Below the pieces are notes generated by a model. It searched no databases. It was not told the origin of the DNA and was given only the letters and a program-made list of their open reading frames with translations. From Spartobacteria bacterium (GTDB taxonomy: Bacteria; Verrucomicrobiota; Verrucomicrobiia; Chthoniobacterales; UBA10450), in contig PLCN01000018.1 of the NCBI GenBank assembly GCA_003134785.1, positions 116,774 through 180,773 of the forward strand: a stretch of 64,000 nt of DNA. The letters run 5' to 3'. Of the stretch, positions 25,617-34,084 are shown piece after piece. Position 1 is the first letter of the stretch; each line of letters opens with the position of its first letter. A program made the translations under genes and the position numbers.

Positions 25617-25790
25617 TCACCGCCGATGCTCAGCCTGATAATCGTTGACCACGAGGCAGGCGTGAATGACGCCGGGAACCCAGCCGAGCAGCGTTAGCAA
25701 AATGCTCAGGAAAAAGCTGAGGATCCGTCCGGTCATCAAGACGGCGACCGGCGGAAGAACGACGCAGAAGAAGTAGCGGAGCGCTTTCAT
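25617..25790 (-). CDS. YqaE/Pmp3-family small membrane protein
   Basis: A 57-residue frame on the minus strand encodes MKALRYFFCVVLPPVAVLMT and then LLTLLGWVPGVIHACLVVND, ending AEHRR. This is the standard two-span Pmp3/UPF0057 layout with the PP-VAV and GW-PGVIHA motifs. These proteins sit in the cytoplasmic membrane and in yeast and plants affect membrane potential and salt tolerance; the bacterial role is less clear. It is short and easy to miss. The start ATG at 25790 is the only sensible choice. Confidence 0.9.
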   Translation of the reverse strand: MKALRYFFCVVLPPVAVLMTGRILSFFLSILLTLLGWVPGVIHACLVVNDYQAEHRR

Positions 25791-25849
25791 TCCATACGAT
25801 TACGGCATCCGCGGACGGAGACAAGCGGAGGATTCCAACCCGGTGAGGA

Positions 25850-26068
25850 TTAGCGACGGGTGGACGTTTGGATAGCGGCGTCAGTTTTCTCCAAGGCCGG
25901 CCCTGTCTCCGATTCGCCTGACTTCTGCAACTCTTCCTCGGTATGAACTCTCTTGGTTGTCGCGTCGTTCGAAGACTGGACCACGGACTCCGTCTGACTC
26001 GCGCAACCCGAGAGCACCACACTAGCAATCGCGATGGCAACAAGAAAAATGTATAGGACTTTCATCAT
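25850..26068 (-). CDS. Small putative lipoprotein
   Basis: The 72-residue product begins MMKVLYIFLVAIAIASVVLS followed by GC, a clear lipobox (LSGC), so the mature protein is lipidated at Cys22 and only about 50 residues long. The rest is hydrophilic, Ser/Thr/Glu-rich and probably unstructured. Either of two adjacent ATGs at 26068 or 26065 can be the start. The function is unknown. Confidence 0.7.
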   Translation of the reverse strand: MMKVLYIFLVAIAIASVVLSGCASQTESVVQSSNDATTKRVHTEEELQKSGESETGPALEKTDAAIQTSTRR

Positions 26069-26507
26069 TATAAATTCGGGGCGGCCAAAGCGTTTGGTTG
26101 CATCCACCGAAACCGCCGAGCGGACCAGTCATGATCTGAGGTGGCTCGAGCGCTCCGCGCTCGATGCCAAAGAATGGTCCCGAAAGCGTTCGGGGCGAAA
26201 ACAACATCGCGCCCTCCACGGCGGGCAGGCTGTGGAGCGCCCGATCGACCCGCTGCACCATCATCAACGAAATCAACAGACATCAACACATCTGCTGAGA
26301 CATTCCGATGAAACTATCCGAGCAGGAATGGGCTGAGAGTGACAGCGATGGAAAGCCCTGCCTGGAACTGGTACGGGATATTGGCTGCGTAGCATAACCC
26401 TGCTTCATGGATTTTCGCAGTTGGCGATTTTTCTGCCGAGCTCAGGGTGACAAAACAGCCACTGGCAGGCTTTCTAGTCGGGGAAAGTGTGCATTGTCTG
26501 GGCGCGA
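26069..26507. other. Gene-free interval
   Basis: About 440 bases between two minus-strand genes. Open frames of 65-100 codons exist on both strands, but none has recognisable motifs or a clear start. No repeat family listed here, tRNA or terminator was recognised. It probably holds the promoter of the lipoprotein gene. Confidence 0.4.
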
Positions 26508-26990
26508 CTATACCTTTGCGGTCTCCCACGCCATGAAGTTATCGAGATCGCCGCGGACAGACTTAAGGGCGAGACTTATAACAAATGCGTCATCGATATG
26601 ACCAAAGACGGGTATCCAGTCCGGAATAACGTCGAAGGGAGAGACGAAATAAATGAGAGCGGAGACTATCGTAAGCAAATTCGCCGATGAGATATCTCGA
26701 TATTCGCCCTGGTGATAGGCGCGGACCAACCGAATCATCCCCATGAGATAAGGCCAGGTGTCAGCGAACGGGCCGCGCGGGATAATATTAATCTTGCCAA
26801 TCGCATCCTCGATCAGCCTGCGCAGGCGCGCCGGGTCCTGCACATAAGATTTTGCGTCCGAGGTGGCCCTCTGAAAAGCAGCGCTCTCGGTGATTTCGTT
26901 CTGGGTTAGCGTGCGCTTGCTTTTCTCACGAGGCTCAGACGACGCTTTCTTTCCTGAGCGCGCTGGCTTGGGTGATTTTGGTTTTTGCAT
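26508..26990 (-). CDS. YkvA-family (DUF1232) protein
   Basis: This 160-residue protein has a basic N-terminal tail (KPKSPKPARSGKKASSEPRE) and a C-terminal DUF1232 module: LLTIVSALIYFVSPFDVIPD followed by WIPVFGHIDDAFVISLALKS. The YFxSPxDxIPD motif defines the YkvA family. The segment is hydrophobic enough to lie against or in the membrane. The function of the family is not established. It stands alone, divergent from the BtuF-like gene. Confidence 0.85.
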   Translation of the reverse strand: MQKPKSPKPARSGKKASSEPREKSKRTLTQNEITESAAFQRATSDAKSYVQDPARLRRLIEDAIGKINIIPRGPFADTWPYLMGMIRLVRAYHQGEYRDISSANLLTIVSALIYFVSPFDVIPDWIPVFGHIDDAFVISLALKSVRGDLDNFMAWETAKV

Positions 26991-27195
26991 ACAGGCTGCC
27001 CGGATACCAGAGAACCGAAACGATATCTAGCAGTTTATGCGGGAGATGCTCATCGCGGCAAAAGGATTGACGAGTCGAGATCACCCGAGCTATGGCAAAC
27101 TACAATGCAAAAGAGCAATTTCTCGCCTCGCCTGATCGTCGAACCTCAAAAATTGAGTAATCTTTACATGGGCCACCGTCTCGCGCCCAGAAACT

Positions 27196-28137
27196 GTGAA
27201 AGCACAAAAAATCGCTCGAACGAATCGTGAGGTGAAGCGCATCGTCTCGCTGGTGCCGGCCGCGACCGAGATCGCCGCGGCACTTGGATTGATGGATCAA
27301 GTGGTAGGCGTGTCGCATGAATGCGATTTCCCGGGCGCGGCCAATGAGCGACCGCGAGTCACGCACTGCCCGATTCATCGAGCCGGCCTAACGAGTAGCG
27401 AAGTCGATGCCTGGGTCCGGTACACCTTGCGCGAGAAGGGCACCATTTACACGATCGACGAGCGCCTTCTGCGCGAGATGCGGCCTGATGTTATCCTCAC
27501 TCAGAAGTTGTGCGATGTCTGCGCCATTGGCTATGGAACGGTGGCGCGGCTGGCAGCGACGTTACCCGGACCGCCAACGGTCATCAACCTTGAGCCATCC
27601 AGCGTGGCCGACATCTTTGATAATATCCGGCAGGTAGCCGAGGCCTGCGATGTGCCTGAGCGCGCGACCGCGGTCATAACCCAACTATCTTCCCGGGTTG
27701 AAACGGTGCGGAAGCGAGCCGCGGAAATCATATCACGACCGCGCTGTTTTCTCATGGAGTGGGTGGACCCGCCCTTCTGTGCCGGTCATTGGGGACCCGA
27801 GCTGGTGGAGATCGCCGGTGGAGTTGATCCGCTTGGACGGAAGCATCAGAAGTCGGTGCAAATAGCATGGAAGCAGGTGCTGGAGGCGCAGCCGGAAGTG
27901 ATCGTCCTCGCGCTCTGTGGCTACGATGTCAGGCGGGCGGAACGCGATCTGGCGTTGCTCCGCACCTATCCCGGCTTCGACCTGCTTCCCGCGACGCGAG
28001 AGAACCGCATCCACCTGATCGATGCGAATGCCTTCTTTTCTCGACCAGGGCCGCGGATAGTTGACAGCCTCGAGTTACTTGCCGGTATTTTGCATCCCGA
28101 ACACTTCCCGGAGTTCCGAAGTTTCTTCGCCCAGTGA
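27196..28137 (+). CDS. Cobalamin-binding protein, BtuF-like
   Basis: The 313-residue protein starts with a GTG codon and shows the periplasmic-binding (TroA/BtuF) fold: RIVSLVPAATEIAAALGLMD, VVGVSHECDFP, then RPDVILTQKLCDVCAIGYGT and WVDPPFCAGHWGPELVEIAG. It belongs to the cobalamin-binding subgroup with the CDVC and EWVDPPF motifs. No signal peptide is visible, so it may act inside the cell or use an upstream start. No btuCD genes are nearby and no cobalamin riboswitch was recognised upstream. Corrinoid uptake or sensing is the likely role. Confidence 0.8.
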   Translation: MKAQKIARTNREVKRIVSLVPAATEIAAALGLMDQVVGVSHECDFPGAANERPRVTHCPIHRAGLTSSEVDAWVRYTLREKGTIYTIDERLLREMRPDVILTQKLCDVCAIGYGTVARLAATLPGPPTVINLEPSSVADIFDNIRQVAEACDVPERATAVITQLSSRVETVRKRAAEIISRPRCFLMEWVDPPFCAGHWGPELVEIAGGVDPLGRKHQKSVQIAWKQVLEAQPEVIVLALCGYDVRRAERDLALLRTYPGFDLLPATRENRIHLIDANAFFSRPGPRIVDSLELLAGILHPEHFPEFRSFFAQ

Positions 28138-28166
28138 AATCTTCGTCTTTATCTTTAGCTAACACT

Positions 28167-28335
28167 GTCGATCCGCGCAGGCGGGAGCGCGACCGCGAGA
28201 GGAGCGCCGACTTCACAAGCGATCTTTGCGCTTCCGCGTTACCTAACGCATTTACATTAGGCCACGCGCCATGTGTTTCGAGTAACTCAGTCTGCGACTG
28301 TGAGGTCCCTCGCCGTCTGCGCGGCTCGGGATGAC
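28167..28335. repeat. 170-bp inverted-repeat element, copy 1
   Basis: The right end (CCGTCTGCGCGGCTCGGGATGAC, split here as CCGTCTGCGCG and GCTCGGGATGAC) matches the elements at 45282 and 48758; the left end is decayed (GTCGATCCGCGCAGGCGG). Interior blocks such as GAGGAGCGCCGAC are shared with copy 2. It carries no gene and sits between btuF-like and ddaH genes. The form is that of a MITE. Confidence 0.7.
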
Positions 28336-28367
28336 ACGCAAATCTTGAGTAACTACGTTCTTTGAAC

Positions 28368-29150
28368 ATGCCGCTAACAGCCATCGTTCGTGAGGTAAGC
28401 TCGAGCATCAACGATTGCGAGCTGTCGTTTCACGCGAGGAAGCCAATCGATGTTGCCCGGGCAATCGCGCAGCACAAAGCGTATCGGGATTGTCTGGCCG
28501 AACTCGGCGTTCGGATCATTTCTCTTCCCGCCGAGCCGGGACTTCCGGACGCCGTCTTCGTCGAGGATCCGGCAGTGGTCGTGGACGAGATTGCCATTAT
28601 CTCGAACATGGGAGCGCCAAGCCGTAGGCCTGAAGCTAGTAGCCTGGCGAAGGTGCTCTCGCGTTACCGGCCGCTAAGGTTTCTCGCCGAGCCCGCAACT
28701 CTGGATGGAGGGGATGTCCTGCGCATCGGTCGTTCGGTCTTTGTCGGCCTATCGCGACGCACAAATCGGGACGGCATCGAGCAGTTGAGGGACCTGCTAA
28801 AACCCTACGACTACCTAGTCCGCTCTGTCGATGTTAGCGGCTGCCTTCACCTGAAGAGTGCTAGCTCCTATATCGGCAACGACACAGTTCTGGTGAATCG
28901 ATCCTGGATCGATGCGGAACAATTTCACGGATTCGAATTGCTCGACGTTCCTGGGGAAGAGCCAGCTGCCGCAAACGCGCTCCTGGTCAATGATGTGGTC
29001 ATCATCCCAGCTTCCTTTCCTAAGACGCGCAGCCTGCTCAAAAAGCGAGGATTTTGCGTGCAGATGATTGATGTGTCGGAGTTGCAAAAAGCCGAAGCCG
29101 GCGTGACGTGCACCAGTTTGATCCTCAAAGGAAACGGCGGCATCGAGTGA
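28368..29150 (+). CDS. ddaH: Dimethylarginine dimethylaminohydrolase-like enzyme
   Basis: This 260-residue protein belongs to the amidinotransferase (GME) superfamily. It shows the DDAH pattern: PDAVFVEDPAVVVDEIAIIS, EPATLDGGDVLRIGRSVFVG, then CLHLKSASSYIG with the catalytic His, and GVTCTSLIL with the nucleophilic Cys near the end. DDAH hydrolyses methylated arginine to citrulline and methylamines. The length fits the bacterial enzymes. The start is the ATG at 28368 instead of the TTG six bases before it. A related citrulline- or ornithine-forming activity is possible. Confidence 0.85.
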   Translation: MPLTAIVREVSSSINDCELSFHARKPIDVARAIAQHKAYRDCLAELGVRIISLPAEPGLPDAVFVEDPAVVVDEIAIISNMGAPSRRPEASSLAKVLSRYRPLRFLAEPATLDGGDVLRIGRSVFVGLSRRTNRDGIEQLRDLLKPYDYLVRSVDVSGCLHLKSASSYIGNDTVLVNRSWIDAEQFHGFELLDVPGEEPAAANALLVNDVVIIPASFPKTRSLLKKRGFCVQMIDVSELQKAEAGVTCTSLILKGNGGIE

Positions 29151-29242
29151 GCCACGCGCCTAAGCGCTGGTGACACCGCGCTGCGGCGTCGCGACATGTT
29201 GTATCGCTTCGAACGGCGCAGGGTGGCGTCCCTACCATCACC

Positions 29243-30124
29243 TTAATGGTCGTAGCGCTTCTCGCCGGCCGTGATTTCCACCTCCAGATTGTTTTGCGGC
29301 GGAGGCAACGGACAGGTAGCAAAAGGAGTAAAAGCACACGGCGGATTCTCGGCTTTGTTAAAGTCAAGCACCGCTTCCCCGTTCACGGCCTTATCGGCGT
29401 GAAGAAATCGTCCCGCCTTGTAGGTCTCGCTCTCGTTCGACCCATCACGGAAGATGATAAACAATGACCCATCTTCTTCCTCGACCGGTTGAAGCGAATA
29501 CTCTTTTCCTTTGAGTGCGAATTTCAGAATGCCCGGACTCTTCATCTTAAAATGCCCGCCGAGGACATTTGGAATCAGCACCTCCTTCGGCTCCGACAAA
29601 GCTTCGAACCTGGCGGTAACTCTGTAACTCTCATCAATGGGAAACCAGTGCTGCCCCTTGAAAGCTAGTCTCGCCTTGCTCTTACTGTCCTTCAGCCGGA
29701 TGCCGAACCGGTCTTCCCGCCTGATCAAGTAGAAGGTCTGGCTTCCAGTGCGAATCTCAGTGGGCTTTCCCTTTTCATCGGAGACAAGGTCAACCGTCGA
29801 AATTCTCTTGCCATCGCTCTGGGCCTCGACGCCGCCTTCAACCTTCAAAGCCGCCACGCCGTTCTTGAAATTGATTTCGCCGAACTTTCCTTGTTTGAAG
29901 TTATCGGTCAGTTGAACGTCAAACTCCGGACCCGCGCCGACGGTGTTGATTCCTTCCCTCAGCCAGAAAAGCCCAGCCAGCGCCAGCCAGCCGGTTTCCT
30001 TTTTCAGGTCGGTTTCTTCGTCGCTCCGCCATTTCTCGACTGCTTTGATGTAATCCGTTTGCGCGCGCGCAGAAGTCACCAGAACAAGAGCTATCGCCAG
30101 AAGAATGCTGGAACGCTTTGTCAT
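29243..30124 (-). CDS. DUF1684 exported protein
   Basis: The 293-residue product has a signal peptide (SILLAIALVLVTSARAQ) and the DUF1684 features: EKWRSDEETDLKKETGWLAL, AGLFWLREGINTVGAG, KGQHWFPIDESYRV, and the C-terminal GEAVLDFNKAENPPCAFTPF block. Family members have a split-barrel flavin- or lipid-binding-like fold; the function is unknown. It is likely periplasmic. The gene stands alone, convergent with ddaH. A diverged palindromic stretch (29164-29240) lies in the gap after ddaH. Confidence 0.85.
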   Translation of the reverse strand: MTKRSSILLAIALVLVTSARAQTDYIKAVEKWRSDEETDLKKETGWLALAGLFWLREGINTVGAGPEFDVQLTDNFKQGKFGEINFKNGVAALKVEGGVEAQSDGKRISTVDLVSDEKGKPTEIRTGSQTFYLIRREDRFGIRLKDSKSKARLAFKGQHWFPIDESYRVTARFEALSEPKEVLIPNVLGGHFKMKSPGILKFALKGKEYSLQPVEEEDGSLFIIFRDGSNESETYKAGRFLHADKAVNGEAVLDFNKAENPPCAFTPFATCPLPPPQNNLEVEITAGEKRYDH

Positions 30125-30225
30125 TTGCCCGTTTTATAAACCAAAGATCGCAGCACTCCCATCCGAGACATCCGCGTGATCCGCGGTTTATTGCCGGCCT
30201 TTGTCATGCTCTCAGCTCCCAACTC

Positions 30226-30696
30226 TCAACCATCATACGCCTTCTGCAGCTTTGCGAGATCGAGCTTCTTCATCGGCATCACGACATGCATCACGCGTTT
30301 GAACCCGGCCGGATTCCTGGCCCACTCTCCGACCTTCGCCGGCACCACCTGCCAGGAGAGACCGTATTTATCCGTCAGCCATCCGCACTGCACTTCCTCA
30401 CCGCCATCCGCCGTGAGCTTTTCCCAGTAGTAATCGATCTCCTCCTGCGTCTCGCAGTTGATCACGAACGAAACCGCTTCCGTGAACTTAAAGCGCGGCC
30501 CGCCGTTCAAAGCCACGAACTCCTGTCCATCCAGCTCGAAGTCCACCGTCATGACCGAGCCCTTTGTTCCAACAGGTTCCTCCCCGGTGTAATGCGTCAT
30601 CCCTTTGACTTTCGAATTCTTGAAGACCGAGACGTAGAAATTCGCCGCCTCCTCCGCCTGATTGTCGAACCATAAAAATGGAGTAATTCTTGGCAT
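30226..30696 (-). CDS. VOC-superfamily (PhnB/3-demethylubiquinone MT-like) protein
   Basis: The 156-residue protein opens MPRITPFLWFDNQAEEAANF and has DFELDGQEFVALNGGPRFKF, the signature of the 3-dmu-9_3-mt/PhnB branch of the VOC superfamily. A second unit follows (VQCGWLTDKYGLSWQVVPAK). These proteins are small metal-binding or enzyme-like dimers; the substrate is not known. The ATG at 30696 is chosen because homology starts there; a longer frame begins at 30729. Confidence 0.9.
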   Translation of the reverse strand: MPRITPFLWFDNQAEEAANFYVSVFKNSKVKGMTHYTGEEPVGTKGSVMTVDFELDGQEFVALNGGPRFKFTEAVSFVINCETQEEIDYYWEKLTADGGEEVQCGWLTDKYGLSWQVVPAKVGEWARNPAGFKRVMHVVMPMKKLDLAKLQKAYDG

Positions 30697-30907
30697 TCGC
30701 CACACTGCCAGCGGCGCGACACCGCGCAAGTGTAAGGGAAATTAAGCGCTTCGTTCAGCGGCGGTGACGGCTGGCACTTCCTCAAGTAAAAGCCAGCTGC
30801 GCGCGAACCACGACCGCTTGGAAAACCTCGCGGAACTGCCTCTTCTGCTCGGTGATCGGTCCGTAAAACGGAGCAAGCGCACTCCATCCGCGAGCTTGAT
30901 CAGATCG

Positions 30908-31180
30908 TCAGTTGTTAGGCGGTCCAGAATTATTGGCGTTATTCATCGTGGCCTGGGTGGCCGCACTGTCCTCTGCCGCACGCGCTGCCGCATCGGCCGC
31001 TGACTGATTGTTGGCGGCTTGAATGTTGTCCCGATCAATTGCCTCCTGCGCGGCATTAGATGGCTCTGGCCCATTCGACGTCCCCGGATCTGACCCCGAC
31101 GACGATTGATAATCGCTGACACATCCGGTCATCAATATCGCACTGACGACCAACGAAAGAGTAATGGTGAGCCGGTTCAT
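30908..31180 (-). CDS. Small putative lipoprotein, Asn/Ala-rich
   Basis: The 90-residue product begins MNRLTITLSLVVSAILMTGC, a signal peptide with a lipobox (LMTGC). The mature part is low in complexity, rich in Ala, Asn, Ser and Asp (AAQEAIDRDNIQAANNQSAA) and predicted to be disordered or helical. It is probably a surface lipoprotein with unknown role. No partner gene is evident. Confidence 0.7.
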   Translation of the reverse strand: MNRLTITLSLVVSAILMTGCVSDYQSSSGSDPGTSNGPEPSNAAQEAIDRDNIQAANNQSAADAAARAAEDSAATQATMNNANNSGPPNN

Positions 31181-31342
31181 ATTTCTTAAGCCAATGGACT
31201 GAGTCCGAACGAAAGATGGCGCTCATACCCAAAAGCGCAAATTCTGGAGCCACGTAGATCCTAGGTGGCTTTTGAGGATTGCAGCTTCAGGGTCGAGCAA
31301 CGACGAAGTTCGTCCCCGTATTTTTCTTAGTCGGGAAAGAAA

Positions 31343-31828
31343 TTACCCAAACCAGGCTTTTACCTTCATCTTCCACTTTGTCAGCAGACCAGCGGTTGAC
31401 TGCGCTTGCCGTCCTGCTTTCGCGGAAGCGGGCGCATCATTCGGCCCGACCGTAATATAAAGCGTGTCGTTGCTCTGGCGCTTCGGATTTATTTTCGTTA
31501 CCAGTGCTAATCCGGCGCGCTGAAAGGCATGGAGGATTCGATAGGCGTGACTTAGCCGAATAGTCTCGTCCGCCACCGTCAACTCCACGCCCGCAGGTAT
31601 TTCATCCGCAGCCGGCTTCTCCTTTACGTTGACAATGTCGACCTTGAATCCCGTGTCCTCGAGCACACTGGCGATTTCGCGTTCATAACCAACCGCTTCC
31701 TGGTCGGAGGCCGTGGCCGTCATCGAGACCGGCCCTGGGATCGAATCTTTTAGGTGGTCCGAGATTTCTTCGCGCTGATCCGAAGTGATATGGCGGTCGC
31801 CCGTTGAGTGAGGGATTTGATTTGGCAT
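31343..31828 (-). CDS. Hypothetical protein
   Basis: The 161-residue product is not recognised. It is hydrophilic, with an acidic N-terminal half (SDQREEISDHLKDSIPGPVS) and a possible alpha/beta core (EIASVLEDTGFKVDIVNVKE). It has no signal peptide. The ATG at 31828 is taken as the start; a longer frame reaches 31909 without a better context. Neighbouring genes give no clue. Confidence 0.5.
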   Translation of the reverse strand: MPNQIPHSTGDRHITSDQREEISDHLKDSIPGPVSMTATASDQEAVGYEREIASVLEDTGFKVDIVNVKEKPAADEIPAGVELTVADETIRLSHAYRILHAFQRAGLALVTKINPKRQSNDTLYITVGPNDAPASAKAGRQAQSTAGLLTKWKMKVKAWFG

Positions 31829-32019
31829 ATGTGGTAACAACGGAGGCGTCTTGATCACCCGCGGGAGGCGACGTTCGCATTCGCCGAAATCGAAATGGAG
31901 GGCCAGCATGGCACTGTTGAAGCCCGTTACATGCCACGCACTGGATTGCTTTGGTTTCGAACGGATTCTCCGCCCCTACTTCGCTCTTGAGGATCGCCGT
32001 CCAAGTCTCAAAATACGGC

Positions 32020-32748
32020 ATGCACAAAAAGTATGCCCTCCTGCTCACGGGGTTTATCGCGAGCTCCATTGCGCGCGGCGCTGGCACGGACGCGACCATT
32101 ACCCAGGAGGAACTGGTTCGCCGCACCCAGGAATTGTTCGACGCAGTCGTCCCAGGAAATCAGGAGCCGTGGAAAAAGTATTACGCCGATGACTGCGTTT
32201 TTGCCGATGAGAAAGGCCGGCAAATGGATAAGGAAAAATTAATCGCCGACATCTCTCCGATGCCGAAAGGATATTCCGGGACAATCAAGGTGGTAAAGCC
32301 AGTGAGCCGGATCATCGGCGACACCGCCATCCTAAGCTACGACTGCGACGAGACTGAGACCGTTTTCGGCCAGCATCTCACCGCTCGTTATCATGCCACC
32401 GATACCTGGCTACGGCGAAGTGGCGCCTGGCAAATCGTGGCCAGTCAGACCATGCGCTATTACGAAGATCCGGCGATCGGCCGGGTCGACCTCGCGAAGT
32501 TTCCGGAGTTCAGCGGCGTTTACGAACTAGCAGAGGGACAAACGAGGAAGGTCTTCGTGGAAGGCGAGAGCCTTTTCGTCGAGCGCAACGGCAAGCGCGA
32601 ACAACTTTTCCCTGAGTCAGCCGACATCTTTTTCCGGAAAGGCGTTGAAGGCCGTGTCCTTTTCCGCACCTGGACCGACAGCAAGGTCGACGCCTTGATC
32701 GATCGCCGGAATAACGAAGACATCATCTGGCAAAGGAAAAAGTTGTAA
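32020..32748 (+). CDS. Exported NTF2-like (DUF4440) protein
   Basis: The 242-residue product has a signal peptide (MHKKYALLLTGFIASSIARG) and a SnoaL/DUF4440 NTF2-like domain: ELVRRTQELFDAVVPGNQEP at about 32-51, YYADDCVFADEKG, and ARYHATDTWLRRSGAWQIVA. The C-terminal 80 residues (EFSGVYELAEGQTRKVFVEG) resemble a DUF3471-like beta domain found after such modules. A binding or stress role is usual, but the function is unknown. The start is the ATG at 32020. Confidence 0.75.
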   Translation: MHKKYALLLTGFIASSIARGAGTDATITQEELVRRTQELFDAVVPGNQEPWKKYYADDCVFADEKGRQMDKEKLIADISPMPKGYSGTIKVVKPVSRIIGDTAILSYDCDETETVFGQHLTARYHATDTWLRRSGAWQIVASQTMRYYEDPAIGRVDLAKFPEFSGVYELAEGQTRKVFVEGESLFVERNGKREQLFPESADIFFRKGVEGRVLFRTWTDSKVDALIDRRNNEDIIWQRKKL

Positions 32749-32813
32749 GCGCCGCGGGTTTCTGGCCATCTTCCGCTCAGTCTCTCGCACCAACTCGACA
32801 TCGCCTGTGGCTT

Positions 32814-32839
32814 GGTAGGGACGGCGCGCTGCGCCGTCC
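32814..32839. repeat. GGTAGGGACGGCGC hairpin element
   Basis: GGACGGCGC pairs with GCGCCGTCC around a three-base loop, preceded by GGTAG. A weaker relative (GGCGTCCCTACC) lies near 29225-29236, so it is probably a dispersed element. Confidence 0.6.
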
Positions 32840-32937
32840 GCGATCATCGCAGTTTTCACGAAGCCCAACCCATCCGCCTTCTTCCCCCCGTGCTCCTGCT
32901 CGTGCTCGTGATCGTCATCGATCTCCGACACAGCCCT

Positions 32938-32962
32938 CGTTCCCAAGTTGCACTTGAGAACG
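32938..32962. repeat. GTTCCCAAG palindrome, second copy
   Basis: CGTTCCCAAG and CTTGAGAACG form an imperfect palindrome that matches the element at 25557-25581 apart from one arm base and the loop. Confidence 0.65.
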
Positions 32963-33352
32963 CACTCCAGCCTATTTTTTGACCGCGATCGCGGCTGAAT
33001 ACTGGGTGTTCTCCCCCATCAGCTTGAAATTCGAGGAACGGCATCTGTGTCGTACGAACGACATCCTCGTTGACCAGAAAACGCGTGACGAGAAGACTGC
33101 TCTCGCCTATGTTATGGGCGTTCGTTCATAACATGCCAAACTCAGAATTTTGGAAGAAAACAAACGCGGCAGCGGCCAAAGCAGTTCATTCAGCAAAGGG
33201 CAAGCGCGACAGCGCCCTCCGGAGGGACTGGAAATCGAAGCAGGCTTCAAGGTCTGGCTCGCATTTGTACGTCAGCATCTCGGAAGTTCGTACTCTTGGG
33301 ATAGGCCTTACCCGAGCGACCCCGGGGCAGCTTGCGTAGGTCAGGATTGGCC

Positions 33353-33649
33353 ATGGTAGCTGATCGTGAAGAAATCCTAAGCCGGTTACGGGAATCGAAA
33401 CGAAGCTTGCAAGCAGAGTTTCCCCTCAAGCGCATAGCGCTCTTTGGCTCCTACGCTCGTGCCACGGAAATTTCGGATCAGAGCGATATCGATATCCTTG
33501 TGGAAGTAGACCCTTCGATTGGCCTCGGTTTCGTCACTCTCGCGGAGCGGCTTGAGCAACTGCTGGGAAGCCGGGTGGACCTTGTCTCCCGACGAGCCAT
33601 CAAGCCTTCGCTCTGGAAGCTAATCGAGCCGGAATTGATCGATGCCTAG
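33353..33649 (+). CDS. mntA: MntA-like nucleotidyltransferase antitoxin
   Basis: The 98-residue protein is a minimal nucleotidyltransferase: LKRIALFGSYARATEISDQS followed by DIDILVEVD gives the GS...DxD catalytic motif (11 residues between GS and DID, one more than usual). Family members neutralise the partner HEPN RNase by adding AMP units to its tyrosine. The gene overlaps the HEPN gene by eight bases. The ATG at 33353 is chosen over a frame that begins at 33332 because homology starts there. Confidence 0.88.
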   Translation: MVADREEILSRLRESKRSLQAEFPLKRIALFGSYARATEISDQSDIDILVEVDPSIGLGFVTLAERLEQLLGSRVDLVSRRAIKPSLWKLIEPELIDA

Positions 33650-33977
33650 GCGGGACGCAGACCTGCTCCTGGAGGACATTCGGTCAGCCATGGCGCGCAT
33701 CGAGCGTTACACCAGCGGAATGGCGCGGGAGCAATTTCTCGCGGATGAAAAAACGATCGACGCCGTCGTGCGCAATCTTGAAATCATCGGAGAAGCCGTC
33801 CGTTGGCTTCCGGAGGACTTCAAGCACCGGCATGCGGGCATCCCATGGGGACAGGTGGCGGGATTGCGCAACCGGATCGTCCACGACTATTTCGGCCTCG
33901 ACGTCGAGATCATTTGGCAAGTCTTGGAGGTGTCCCTCCGCGACTTCAAACAGCAGCTTCAGGCAATCAAACGCTGA
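33642..33977 (+). CDS. hepT: HepT-like HEPN-domain RNase toxin
   Basis: The 111-residue helical protein has the DUF86/HepT pattern: VVRNLEIIGEAVRWLP, then GLRNRIVHDYFGLD with the RX4HXY motif (Arg, His, Tyr) that forms the RNase site and whose tyrosine is the AMPylation target. It cleaves RNA when free. With the overlapping mntA gene it forms a type VII-like toxin-antitoxin pair that in other bacteria gives phage defence or plasmid upkeep. Both genes look intact. Confidence 0.9.
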   Translation: MPRRDADLLLEDIRSAMARIERYTSGMAREQFLADEKTIDAVVRNLEIIGEAVRWLPEDFKHRHAGIPWGQVAGLRNRIVHDYFGLDVEIIWQVLEVSLRDFKQQLQAIKR

Positions 33978-34027
33978 GATGCGGCCCTAACTGCCGGTCA
34001 CGAAGCGGCCGATCGCCCTCCATGCTC

Positions 34028-34070
34028 GTCACTCGCCTGCCACGCCGTAGCCTTGGCGAAGGCGGGTCAC
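34028..34070. repeat. GTCACTCGCCTGCC-type element
   Basis: The sequence begins GTCACTCGCCTGCCACGCCG and ends GGCGAAGGCGGGTCAC. The same ends occur, inverted and with an extra middle segment, at 39976-40040. It is translated only if the DUF1810 gene is started too early. Confidence 0.6.
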
Positions 34071-34084
34071 TGGTCACTTCCCCA

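Larger units (their letters stand above)
32749..33352. other. Gene-free interval with three dispersed palindromes
   Basis: About 600 bases with no recognisable gene. It contains a nine-base-pair hairpin at 32819-32839, a stretch of CTCCTGCTCGTGCTCGTGAT type at about 32891, and a GTTCCCAAG palindrome at 32938-32962. From about 33000 to 33350 there are short open frames without motifs. The region looks like a collecting place for repeats next to the toxin-antitoxin pair. Confidence 0.55.

Noticed and set aside
26022..26336. Overlapping 84-100 codon frames on both strands
   Set aside because: No motifs and no convincing starts; treated as non-coding.
27000..27195. Cobalamin riboswitch before the BtuF-like gene
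   Set aside because: The conserved B12-box and GCCACTG elements were not found.
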